In this document: piece by piece, positions 6,925 through 13,327 of the stretch | How positions within the stretch are numbered: position 1 is the first letter of the stretch | How the letters are laid out: every line of letters starts with the position of its first letter | Origin: Tepidimicrobium sp. | GTDB taxonomy: Bacteria > Bacillota > Clostridia > Tissierellales > Tepidimicrobiaceae | DNA: 14,676 bases | Assembly: GCA_012839395.1 (NCBI GenBank) | Contig: DUNJ01000068.1 | Location: forward strand, 1-14,676 | Reading direction: 5' to 3' | Position numbers and translations under genes: made by a program | Notes under the pieces: generated by a model | Told to the model about the DNA's origin: nothing | The model's input: only the letters and a program-made list of their open reading frames with translations | Database searches by the model: none

Positions 6925-7632
6925 CTACATAAGGAAACTTCCAGCGACCATGCCAGAAATCATTGCGATTGTAATTCCAAACTGGCTGATCCATGCTAGT
7001 TTCTTCTTTTCATTTATTAAATTCAAAGCAAACATAATTATAAAAGCAACATAGCACGCCACAGCCTGATCCGATATGGGTCCGGGGACTACCCTATTAG
7101 CAACTTGGTATGTGAAAGTTGCTACTCCCCCCGCTGTAGCAATAACAGCTAATACCTCTTCACTACCCTTAGCTACCCTATCTCTGAGAGTTCCCATCTT
7201 GTCCGTAAATAAAGCTGAAACGATAATCCAACCCAAGCTACATAGGGTCATTATCCAAACAGCATTTGCAAATGCTGCAGCCGTCATATCATCTGTTCCC
7301 AATGTGGAACCGGCCGTTGATGCTGCAATATCTGCACTTGGCAATTCATACATTACTGAACCAATAAATGAAAGCCTCATAAATGAAACAGGTCCTCCCA
7401 TCGATGTTAATAGAGCTACCATTCCAATTAAGATAACTAAGGATGGACCTAACGCCGCTAAAAAAGCGCTTTTTTTCGCAGTTCTAATTTGTTCATCTGT
7501 TATTCCCATCTCCTTACCGGATTCAGTAGCTTTTCGCATAAATGCAGCTGCTTGATAAAGTACTACACCAACAGCCGGAATCACGGAGATCCATAGTATT
7601 GGGCTATTGGCAATCTTTAGATATTCCAACAT
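6925..7632 (-). CDS. DUF5058-like membrane protein
   Basis: A 235-residue membrane protein, first gene of its operon. It resembles the DUF5058 family as I remember it; that family has no known function. Hydrophobic segments lie near residues 10-30, 53-77, 90-96, 121-143, 160-180, 187-205 and 214-234. A helix with many charged residues (about 32-52, RKATESGKEMGITDEQIRTA) separates the first two. Small-residue motifs (TAGSTLGTDDMTAAAFANA, about 106-124, and TAGGVATFTYQVANRVVPGP, about 166-185) could line a substrate path. The start ATG 7630-7632 has GGAGG about 12 bases upstream, after a leader of about 200 bases. It is paired with the following six-helix gene, and I infer that both form one transporter feeding the M20 amidohydrolase. 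Confidence 0.6.
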   Translation of the reverse strand: MLEYLKIANSPILWISVIPAVGVVLYQAAAFMRKATESGKEMGITDEQIRTAKKSAFLAALGPSLVILIGMVALLTSMGGPVSFMRLSFIGSVMYELPSADIAASTAGSTLGTDDMTAAAFANAVWIMTLCSLGWIIVSALFTDKMGTLRDRVAKGSEEVLAVIATAGGVATFTYQVANRVVPGPISDQAVACYVAFIIMFALNLINEKKKLAWISQFGITIAMISGMVAGSFLM

Positions 7633-7830
7633 ATTTATTCCACTCCTCCCTTTTTATTGCTATGTATGCATAGCTTTTATCTAATGCTTAAAAGGTAAAA
7701 TTTACAAGTTAAGCACCAAACCTGAACTTGGACTTCACCTCCCCGTATTTAAGAATTTTGGATTTTAGCTCTGTTTTGTGGGTAAGTAAAAGATAAAAGA
7801 TCTTAACTTAGTTATGAAAGCTGTTTTCAC
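7633..7830 (-). other. About 200-base leader of the amidohydrolase operon
   Basis: The transcribed leader between the promoter (TAATAT at 7836-7841) and the first gene holds no protein gene. It contains a small perfect hairpin (7659-7674, GCTATG/CATAGC around a 4-base loop) 20 or so bases before the ribosome binding site. It also holds CAAGTT/AACTTG and CTTTTA/TAAAAG pairings, and a nine-codon reading frame (VKSKFRFGA) whose GTG directly follows GGGGAG. None matches a riboswitch class I know. Regulation here is possible but not shown. Confidence 0.4.
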
Positions 7831-7835
7831 ATTAT

Positions 7836-7864
7836 ATATTATTCTATTTTAGAATAAATGTCAA
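7836..7864 (-). promoter_or_regulatory. Promoter of the amidohydrolase/transporter operon
   Basis: On the minus strand there is a consensus TTGACA (-35, 7859-7864), a 17-base spacer and TAATAT (-10, 7836-7841). The spacer is almost wholly made of the palindromic operator at 7839-7857, so repressor binding would exclude RNA polymerase. Confidence 0.8.
7839..7857. promoter_or_regulatory. Operator O1: perfect palindrome inside the operon promoter
   Basis: TTATTCTA-TTT-TAGAATAA, an 8-bp perfect inverted repeat with a 3-base centre. It fills the space between the -35 and -10 boxes and overlaps the -10. It shares its sequence with sites O2 and O3 in the same intergenic region. It is probably the binding site of the adjacent XRE regulator. 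Confidence 0.75.
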
Positions 7865-7869
7865 GAGTT

Positions 7870-7888
7870 TTATTCCAATTTAGAAATA
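7870..7888. promoter_or_regulatory. Operator O2
   Basis: TTATTCCAATTTAGAAATA, the same 19-base layout as O1 with a degenerate right arm. It begins 31 bases from the start of O1, about three helical turns. It lies upstream of the -35 boxes of both divergent promoters. A lone TTATTC half-site follows at 7897-7902. Confidence 0.55.
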
Positions 7889-7891
7889 TAA

Positions 7892-7920
7892 TTGTTTTAT
7901 TCTGCCCTGACTTATAAAAT
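7892..7920 (+). promoter_or_regulatory. Possible promoter of the XRE regulator gene
   Basis: TTGTTT (7892-7897), a 17-base spacer and TAAAAT (7915-7920). Neighbouring hexamers (TATAAA at 7913, TATAAG at 7920) give alternatives, so the exact boxes are uncertain, but a plus-strand start near 7925-7930 is likely. Confidence 0.4.
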
Positions 7921-7933
7921 ATAAGTACAACAA

Positions 7934-7952
7934 TTATTCCAAATCAGAATGA
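7934..7952. promoter_or_regulatory. Operator O3, at the start of the regulator gene
   Basis: TTATTCCAAATCAGAATGA matches O1 in both arms (TTATTC and GAATGA for GAATAA). It lies between the probable regulator transcription start and its ribosome binding site, which suits autorepression. Confidence 0.6.
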
Positions 7953-7966
7953 TAGGAGAGTTGGAT

Positions 7967-8290
7967 ATGGATGTCGGTAATAGAATTAGGCAATTAAGAA
8001 AACAAAATGATATGACTACTAGCGAGCTGGCAAAAAAGTGCAACACATCTCAACCTGTAATAAGTAAATTGGAGAATGGTTACCGCATACCTGATATTCC
8101 AACGTTGAAAAAGATATGTGAAGCCTTTGATATGACCCTGGCTGATTTCTTTGCTCCGGAAGATCTATCCAAACCAATAGCAGAAGAGTTGGAAATGCTC
8201 TTATATAGCGCAAGAAGCTTAACACCAAAGCAACTTAAAATTTTATCGGATTTTCTCAATTCCATTACGGATAAAGATAATGCAAAATGA
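7967..8290 (+). CDS. XRE-family (Cro/CI-type) transcriptional regulator
   Basis: A 107-residue DNA-binding protein. Residues about 5-62 are a standard helix-turn-helix domain of the Cro/CI/SinR type: GNRIRQLRKQNDMTTSELAK, then NTSQPVISKLENGYRIPDIP (recognition helix), then TLKKICEAFDMTLADFF. The C-terminal 40 residues (SLTPKQLKILSDFLNSI) form a short helical part with no ligand-binding cupin, so dimerisation rather than ligand binding is the likely role of the tail. It is the only plus-strand gene, divergent from the transporter/amidohydrolase operon. The region between carries three related palindromes, so it probably represses that operon and itself. The start chosen is ATG 7967-7969, with AGGAGAG about seven bases upstream. 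An earlier in-frame ATG at 7949 would place the binding site within the gene. Confidence 0.88.
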   Translation: MDVGNRIRQLRKQNDMTTSELAKKCNTSQPVISKLENGYRIPDIPTLKKICEAFDMTLADFFAPEDLSKPIAEELEMLLYSARSLTPKQLKILSDFLNSITDKDNAK

Positions 8291-8291
8291 A

Positions 8292-8340
8292 AATAGCCAG
8301 CGATCGATTAAACCAATCGCTAGCTATTAAAATCTTTTTT
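8292..8340. terminator. Two-way rho-independent terminator between convergent genes
   Basis: A 13-bp stem (8292-8304 with 8316-8328) and an 11-base loop. T-rich tracts lie on both sides: TCTTTTTT at 8333-8340 for the plus strand, and TTTTCATTTT on the minus strand past 8292. The one irregular pair (8298/8322) is C/A on the plus strand and G-U on the minus strand. It follows the XRE stop codon directly and lies about 75 bases past the end of pcm. Confidence 0.85.
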
Positions 8341-8413
8341 CATATAAATCTATCTTTTTCATGATTTCATAAAAGATACAGTCTGAGGATCTCGTTGATA
8401 TATACCCATTCCC
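8341..8413. other. Short spacer without visible features
   Basis: Between the terminator and the pcm stop codon I see no gene, hairpin or promoter of note. It is simply the untranslated end of the pcm transcript. Confidence 0.5.
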
Positions 8414-8998
8414 CTACTCCCAACCATAATCACCTTTCAATTCTACAAAGCGTACCCTGTCTCTAGATTCTATTTTGATCTTTCCATGCTTGTTCTTCTT
8501 TATTAACTGCAATTGTTGGTTGTTTTTAGGTCCTACAGGGATTACCATCTTGCCGCCTATGGCTAGTTGTTCCTTCAATTCCATGGGGACTTTTTTGGCA
8601 GCAGCTGTAACCATTATCCTGTCATACGGTGCATGTTCCTCCCAACCCTTACTACCATCCCCCACCCTATAATGGATATTGGTATAGCCAAGCTTATTCA
8701 ATCTCTTTTTGGCCTTATCCGTAAACTCCTCTATCCTCTCCACCGTATATACCACCCTTGCAAACTGGGCTAGGAACACGGTTTGATAGCCAGAACCCGT
8801 GCCAATTTCTAATACCTTGCAATCTCTATTTAAATCCAACATATAGGTCATCTTCCAAACTAGGCTAGGCTGGGATATGGTCTGACCATGGCCTATTGGA
8901 AGAGGGCTATCCTCATCTGCATATTTTTTATACTTGGTATCGATGAAAAAGGAGCGATCCAAGGTATCGGCAAATTTTACTAATTCCCTGTAAAACAT
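8414..8998 (-). CDS. pcm: Protein-L-isoaspartate O-methyltransferase
   Basis: Repairs aged proteins by methylating isoaspartyl residues with S-adenosylmethionine. The 194-residue protein shows PIGHGQTISQPS (about 34-45), which is the substrate-side signature of the family, the SAM-binding loop VLEIGTGSGYQ (62-72), VERIEE (about 86-91), VGDGSKGW and YDRIMVTAAAKKVP (about 125-138), and a GGKMVIPVG strand later. It is slightly shorter than the usual 205-215 residues. The start ATG (8996-8998) is seven bases from AGGAGG (9006-9011); a TTG three bases upstream is too close. The gene follows the BCCT transporter by 41 bases and may share its transcript, though a possible promoter overlaps the end of that gene. 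Its role beside osmolyte genes would be stress repair, which is inference. Confidence 0.92.
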   Translation of the reverse strand: MFYRELVKFADTLDRSFFIDTKYKKYADEDSPLPIGHGQTISQPSLVWKMTYMLDLNRDCKVLEIGTGSGYQTVFLAQFARVVYTVERIEEFTDKAKKRLNKLGYTNIHYRVGDGSKGWEEHAPYDRIMVTAAAKKVPMELKEQLAIGGKMVIPVGPKNNQQLQLIKKNKHGKIKIESRDRVRFVELKGDYGWE

Positions 8999-9024
8999 CA
9001 ATATTCCTCCTATGCTATAGGTCC

Positions 9025-9053
9025 ATTATATCATCTATATTATATCCTATCCA
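9025..9053 (-). promoter_or_regulatory. Possible internal promoter of pcm
   Basis: TGGATA (9048-9053), a 17-base spacer and a perfect TATAAT (9025-9030). The -35 lies in the last codons of the upstream transporter gene and matches consensus at four of six bases. A second TATAAT-like stretch nearby makes this uncertain. Confidence 0.4.
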
Positions 9054-10590
9054 TCTTCTTTTCTCCCCTAATATCCTTAAGAAAGCTATATATTATGAGG
9101 ATTGTGATAAGCGCCACAGGAAAAGCTGCTATTATGGATAGGGTTTGTAGCATGCTTAGGGTACTTTCATTGAATATCAAGGCTATAGGCAAAATAATCA
9201 ACACCGCAGACCAAAACATCCTTATATATCTTGAAGATTCCTCCTCTTTTTTCAATTCCTTAATAGAATACTCGGAAATGACAAGGGTTATTGCATCAAA
9301 GGTACTAGCATAGAAAGCCACCATTGTAAAAGCCAATAGGATCATTACAAATTTATTCATGGGCAATGGCTCCATTATTTTCAGTATGACCCTCGATGGT
9401 GCTACACCCTGGGAAAGCATATTGGCAGCATCCATTTTTCCAGTTACCTGTTGAAAAAGTCCATAGTTACCAAATACTATAAAGGAGGTAAAGGTGCCAG
9501 ATAAACCGTAGAAATAGCCACCCAGTATGGTATTTTTAATAGTTCGCCCTTCGGATATTTTACCGATAAAAAAAGGAGTAGCTACAGACCAGGAGATCCA
9601 ATAGGCCCAGTAGAATATGGTCCAGTCCTGTGGAAAACCGGAACCCCCCTCCCCCGATAATCTGAGGGGATCCATCCAGGTAGCCATGGAGAAAAATTCA
9701 TCTATCATCCTCCCCATACTGCTTATTCCACTCTCTATTATATAGATCGTAGGCCCTGAAAATAGGAATACGATAAGCAATATGGAAAACATGACAACGC
9801 TTATATTGGCTAAACTGGAAATACCCTTAAGGCCTATAAGCACTGCAATAGTATACACCAGGGCGATAAATATCAGTATCCATATGGTAAGCTTTGTACT
9901 ATCGGCTATACCCAAGGAGCTGGATATGATTAGGGAAAGCAATGGAGTAGCAAGGGAAAATGTTGTTGCAATCCCCGAAAGAACTCCAACGATTGCAAAT
10001 ACATCTATCGTTTTGCCTAATAGGCTATCGGCCTTATCCCCTATGGTAGAGCGACAGGCCTCGGATAGGGTTTGCCTGTTGCGCCTCTTTACAAAGAACA
10101 TATAGCCATAGGCTACAGCTGGAAGTATATAGAAGCTCCAAGGTATTGGACCCCAATGGAATAGCGGATAGGTGGAGGAATAGGCCTGCTTTTCCACTAG
10201 GCTCATATCCTCTATACCAAAGGGCATTGAATTAAAATAATAGGCCCATTCTATTAAAGACCAATAGAGTATATCCGCCGCCATGGTGGAGGTAAAGATC
10301 ATGGCACCCCAAGCGAAGCTATTGAAACGTGGTTTTTCAATATTGCCAAGCTTCATATCTCCATAAGGGGAAAAGGCTAACCAAATGGATAGGCCCAACA
10401 TTCCAAGGCCAAAGATCATATAAAAAAATCCCAATTCCCCCACAAATATATCCCTTAAAAATTGTACTACCTCCTTGCTTGCACTGGGAAAAAACATAAA
10501 AACTAGAAATAGTGATAATATTATCCCTAAAGGGACCAGGGTGAGAACCCAATCTACATTCTTAAATCCTCGTCTACTATCAGATACCAA
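9040..10590 (-). CDS. BCCT-family transporter, CaiT-like (choline/betaine/carnitine type)
   Basis: A 516-residue, twelve-helix secondary transporter for quaternary amines. The family is shown by YPLFHWGPIPW (about 141-151), LATPLLSL (about 213-220), and the signature block WTIFYWAYWISW (about 323-334) with GKISEGRTIKN after it (about 343-353). Around residues 103-122 the segment MAADILYWSLIEWAYYF resembles the CaiT pattern rather than the Gly-rich sodium-coupled BetP pattern. Within the aromatic substrate box the first of the paired Trp is Tyr (YW). The stretch SVATPFFIG is longer than the SPFVG of BetP. The start is TTG 10588-10590, with GAGGGG nine bases upstream. It overlaps the kinase gene by 11 bases, which implies coupled translation and a shared substrate, probably choline or a relative. 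Confidence 0.88.
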   Translation of the reverse strand: MVSDSRRGFKNVDWVLTLVPLGIILSLFLVFMFFPSASKEVVQFLRDIFVGELGFFYMIFGLGMLGLSIWLAFSPYGDMKLGNIEKPRFNSFAWGAMIFTSTMAADILYWSLIEWAYYFNSMPFGIEDMSLVEKQAYSSTYPLFHWGPIPWSFYILPAVAYGYMFFVKRRNRQTLSEACRSTIGDKADSLLGKTIDVFAIVGVLSGIATTFSLATPLLSLIISSSLGIADSTKLTIWILIFIALVYTIAVLIGLKGISSLANISVVMFSILLIVFLFSGPTIYIIESGISSMGRMIDEFFSMATWMDPLRLSGEGGSGFPQDWTIFYWAYWISWSVATPFFIGKISEGRTIKNTILGGYFYGLSGTFTSFIVFGNYGLFQQVTGKMDAANMLSQGVAPSRVILKIMEPLPMNKFVMILLAFTMVAFYASTFDAITLVISEYSIKELKKEEESSRYIRMFWSAVLIILPIALIFNESTLSMLQTLSIIAAFPVALITILIIYSFLKDIRGEKKMDRI

Positions 10591-11590
10591 TGCTATCTAC
10601 CCCTCTTATCAAATTCATAGCTTTTTTGCAATAATCCCTTGCATATTGATACATTTTCAACATATAATCTCCAAAGGTTATGCCTAGGACCTGCTTATAA
10701 GCTGCCCATAGTGCCCACAGAAAACCTCCAAGGGCCATATAGATATAGATTCTAATCCGCTCCCCAAAATCGGGCTTGCCTTCGAAATAATAGCCCATTA
10801 TATCCTCTAATCGATCTTCATCAAATTCGCTATATAATGCAAACATGGCTATATCTATGACAGGATCACACATCCCTGCATATTCCCAATCTATAAGTTT
10901 AAACTCTCCGTTGGGCAATACTAGGAAATTATCACAATTAGGATCGATATGGCAGAATTTGATGGGAATATCCATATCTTTTAGGATGGAAATGAGTTCT
11001 CCCATTTTACTTCTAACTTTTGAATAGTCCTCAAGCTGAATTGCATCGCCTCTTCTGCAGATATTTTCATAGAACAGGATGTTTTTTTCAATATTGAAAC
11101 TATGTGGTACCCTTATATTGCTATTGTGGAGACTCCTTATTATCTCCATGCATCTTTTCAATTCCTCAACATCGTCTACATCTGCCGACCTTGACTTACT
11201 TTCATATTCCGATATCTTAACCCCCGTTTTAGGATCCATAAATATTACATTTTCAGTTATTCCCAGGGGAATAACCGCCTGATAATTTCTATATTCATCC
11301 CTTCTGTTGACTAGCTCATCAGTTCCCTCTCCAGGGATACGATATATATATTCCTTGTCATCTATTTTAAACAAAAATGAATCATTGGTCATTCCTAAAT
11401 CCAAGGGCTTAAACTCTTTTATTCTATTCTTATTTACATGGAATATGGATGAAATTTTAGAAAGGATCTTTGCATTAGAATACTCTTTGTAGGCCTTATC
11501 AAGGGGCAGATTATATGTTCTTGTTATTTCCTTTTGATTAATATCCTTATTATTAAACTCCTCGGTTTGCTTAAATCTATCTGCATTCAT
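10580..11590 (-). CDS. Choline/ethanolamine kinase-like protein (LicA type)
   Basis: A soluble phosphotransferase of 336 residues in the APH/choline kinase fold. A glycine loop LGMTNDSFLFKI (about 65-76) is followed by the catalytic loop FCHIDPNCDNFLV (His214, Asp216, Asn221 of the HxDxxxxN motif). KLIDWEYAGMCDPVIDIA (about 231-248) is the metal-binding Asp region typical of choline kinases. The first 45 residues form an unusual polar N-terminal extension. The start is ATG 11588-11590, with AAGGGGG (11598-11604) seven bases upstream; a longer frame would run through that site. It is coupled by overlap to a BCCT carrier. That pairing recalls lic loci, in which imported choline is phosphorylated for cell-surface decoration. 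No LicC or LicD gene is in the window, so the fate of the product is unknown. Confidence 0.85.
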   Translation of the reverse strand: MNADRFKQTEEFNNKDINQKEITRTYNLPLDKAYKEYSNAKILSKISSIFHVNKNRIKEFKPLDLGMTNDSFLFKIDDKEYIYRIPGEGTDELVNRRDEYRNYQAVIPLGITENVIFMDPKTGVKISEYESKSRSADVDDVEELKRCMEIIRSLHNSNIRVPHSFNIEKNILFYENICRRGDAIQLEDYSKVRSKMGELISILKDMDIPIKFCHIDPNCDNFLVLPNGEFKLIDWEYAGMCDPVIDIAMFALYSEFDEDRLEDIMGYYFEGKPDFGERIRIYIYMALGGFLWALWAAYKQVLGITFGDYMLKMYQYARDYCKKAMNLIRGVDSIGI

Positions 11591-11597
11591 AATTTTA

Positions 11598-11604
11598 CCC
11601 CCTT
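11598..11604 (-). promoter_or_regulatory. RBS deciding the kinase start
   Basis: AAGGGGG on the minus strand, seven bases before ATG 11588-11590. The alternative longer frame starting at 11635 would be translated through it. Confidence 0.65.
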
Positions 11605-11657
11605 GTATATACAAACATCCTGTAAATGGCATCATATTGCTCCAAATCCATATAAAT

Positions 11658-11705
11658 ATAATTCTAAATGTTGGCCTAGTATACTAGGCGAACATTTAGA
11701 ATTAT
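11658..11705. repeat. 48-bp near-perfect inverted repeat between binding-protein and kinase genes
   Basis: The arms 11658-11672 and 11691-11705 are perfectly complementary (15 bp). After one G/G mismatch (11673/11690), the centre 11674-11689 is a perfect 16-base palindrome, GCCTAGTATACTAGGC. The total is 21 stem pairs plus a TATA tip. On the minus strand the hairpin is followed by TATTTATATGG, not a proper T-run, so a classical terminator is doubtful. It might be an RNA processing or stability hairpin that sets different levels for the ABC importer and the kinase/BCCT genes, an operator, or a small mobile palindrome. No second copy is in the window. Confidence 0.85.
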
Positions 11706-11753
11706 GACTGCTTTCCATCCCCTTACAAGGCTTGTATTTCAAAGGGCCCTATC

Positions 11754-12647
11754 TTACTTATCTATTAAACCTTCTTCCTCCAAAAATTCCCTAGCCACAT
11801 CCTCTGGCTCCCGCTTGTCCAAATCCACTGCAGCGTTTAATTCCGCCATCTTTATATCATCTATGCGGCCAGCCAACATATTGAGCACCTCCTCTAGCTC
11901 CGGATGCTCATCCAATACCTCCTGCCTTATTATTGTGGTTGCATCATAAGGTGGGAAGAACTGTTTATCATCCTCGAGTATGACTAAGTCGAATGCAGCT
12001 ATCCTACCCTCGGTAGCAAATGCACTTATTACGTCCACCTCATCCTGAACCAACGCCTGGTACATAAGAGCAGGGTCCATTCCCTTTACATCCCCAAATT
12101 CAAAATCGTAGTGCCTATTGAGACCTGGGTTTCCATCGTCCCTTTCAACAAATACATAGGTACAGCCCAATGTCAGTTCATCCCCTATCTCCGCTAGGTC
12201 GGATATGGTCTCTAAATTATATTTCTCCGCTGTCTCCTTGGTTACAACCATGGCATAGGTATTGTTGAATCCATAGGGCTCCATCCACTTTATGTTCAAC
12301 TGCTCATTAAATTCCTTTTGAACCCTATCATATACCTCATCTGGATCGTTCATAGGTTCTATCCCCAGGTTTATCAACCCAGTTCCAGTATATTCTAGGT
12401 ACAGATCCACTTCCTCCTTCTTTATAGCGTCAAATAATACGGTTGATGCTAGGTTGGTCTTAGTGGTCGTCTTAAGATCTGTATTCTCCTCTATCAATAT
12501 GCTCAACATTTCGGCCATTATAAACTGCTCCGAAAAGTTCTTACCACCTACCACTATCTCCTTCTGTTCCTTACCGCAGCCTGCTAAGGCTAGTAACAAT
12601 ATTCCTGCTAAAAATAAGGCTGCGAATCTATTCCATTTATTATACAC
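11754..12647 (-). CDS. Glycine betaine/choline ABC transporter, substrate-binding lipoprotein (OpuC type)
   Basis: An extracellular lipoprotein that captures quaternary amine osmolytes for the importer. It has a lipoprotein signal (Arg, then AALFLAGILLLALAGC, with the lipid-modified Cys at residue 24). The mature part starts with IVVGGKNFSEQFIMAEML, the hallmark of OpuCC/OpuBC/OsmF binding proteins. YLEYTGTG (about 83-90), EPYGFNNTYAMVV (about 123-135), and a hinge region with DVISAFATEGRIAAFDLVIL (about 203-222) follow. At 297 residues it is of normal length and intact. The start is GTG 12645-12647, with AGGAGG about eight bases upstream. It is 20 bases after the permease gene. The ligand among betaine, choline, carnitine and proline betaine cannot be fixed from sequence. 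Confidence 0.92.
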   Translation of the reverse strand: MYNKWNRFAALFLAGILLLALAGCGKEQKEIVVGGKNFSEQFIMAEMLSILIEENTDLKTTTKTNLASTVLFDAIKKEEVDLYLEYTGTGLINLGIEPMNDPDEVYDRVQKEFNEQLNIKWMEPYGFNNTYAMVVTKETAEKYNLETISDLAEIGDELTLGCTYVFVERDDGNPGLNRHYDFEFGDVKGMDPALMYQALVQDEVDVISAFATEGRIAAFDLVILEDDKQFFPPYDATTIIRQEVLDEHPELEEVLNMLAGRIDDIKMAELNAAVDLDKREPEDVAREFLEEEGLIDK

Positions 12648-12667
12648 CTTAAATACCTCCTCTAGTA

Positions 12668-13309
12668 TTACTCATTTTCACGAATTCCCCTTGGGGTAAG
12701 CCTATATTCCACATAGCCCAATATCCTATCGGCTATTATGGCCAATAGGGCTGCTGGGATAGCGCCTGCTAATATCATCTCGTTTCTATACATCTGGATT
12801 CCTGTAAATATAAGCTCACCTAATCCACCTGCCCCTATATAGGCAGCTATGGTAGTTGTCCCTATGTTTATGACGGTGGCTATCCTAACCCCTGCCATTA
12901 TTACCGATAGGGATTGGGGCAGTTCCACCATCCTGAGTATCTGCATATTGGTCATCCCCATACCCCGTCCTGCATCTATCATAAATGGTGATACATCCTT
13001 AATCCCAGTATAGGTATTCTTCACTATGGGAAGCAGTGCATATAGAAATAGCACTAGCGTAGCTGTTTTCTTCCCTATTCCCAAAATCGGAATCAATATT
13101 CCAAAGAATGCAATACTGGGAATGGTTTGAAATACGTTGGCAATGGCCAATATGGGCTCGGCCAACGGCTTATAGCGAGTTATGGCGATCCCTATTGGAA
13201 CTCCCAATGCTATGGCGACCAATATGGCGGTGCCTGTAAGCTGTAAATGTTCCAATATAAGGCGAAGTACCGTATCTGGATTCTCCTTAAAAAAGTTTAA
13301 AAGTGTCAT
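12668..13309 (-). CDS. Glycine betaine/choline ABC transporter permease (OpuC type)
   Basis: The inner-membrane channel subunit, 213 residues with five or six helices (about 22-46, 52-76, 83-97, 135-160, 175-198). The ATPase-contacting EAA loop DAGRGMGMTNMQILRMVELP (about 112-131) and the following ATVINIGTTTIAAYIGAGGLG segment (about 144-164) are diagnostic of OpuC/OpuB/YehW-type permeases. GVPIGIAI and VFQTIPSIAFFGILIP are also family-typical. Bacillus OpuC has two permease genes flanking the binding-protein gene. Here only one is found between ATPase and binding protein, so the importer should work as a permease homodimer. It starts at ATG 13307-13309 with GGAGGAG about nine bases upstream, and lies 18 bases after the ATPase gene. 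Confidence 0.9.
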   Translation of the reverse strand: MTLLNFFKENPDTVLRLILEHLQLTGTAILVAIALGVPIGIAITRYKPLAEPILAIANVFQTIPSIAFFGILIPILGIGKKTATLVLFLYALLPIVKNTYTGIKDVSPFMIDAGRGMGMTNMQILRMVELPQSLSVIMAGVRIATVINIGTTTIAAYIGAGGLGELIFTGIQMYRNEMILAGAIPAALLAIIADRILGYVEYRLTPRGIRENE

Positions 13310-13327
13310 AATATGCTCCTCCTAAAT

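Noticed and set aside
7076..7555. A 159-codon plus-strand open frame
   Set aside because: It lies fully antisense to the DUF5058-like gene, has no ribosome binding site and mirrors the codon structure of the opposite strand.
7659..7674. A plus-strand terminator (hairpin followed by TTTTAT)
   Set aside because: The stem is only six pairs and no plus-strand gene lies upstream; it is treated as part of the minus-strand leader.
7633..7830. A tetrahydrofolate riboswitch controlling the AbgB-like operon
   Set aside because: Tempting because of the folate-breakdown link, but the conserved blocks I know for that class are not present.
11658..11705. The long inverted repeat as a standard rho-independent terminator
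   Set aside because: No T-run follows the stem on either strand within the usual distance, so it is reported as a repeat of unknown role.
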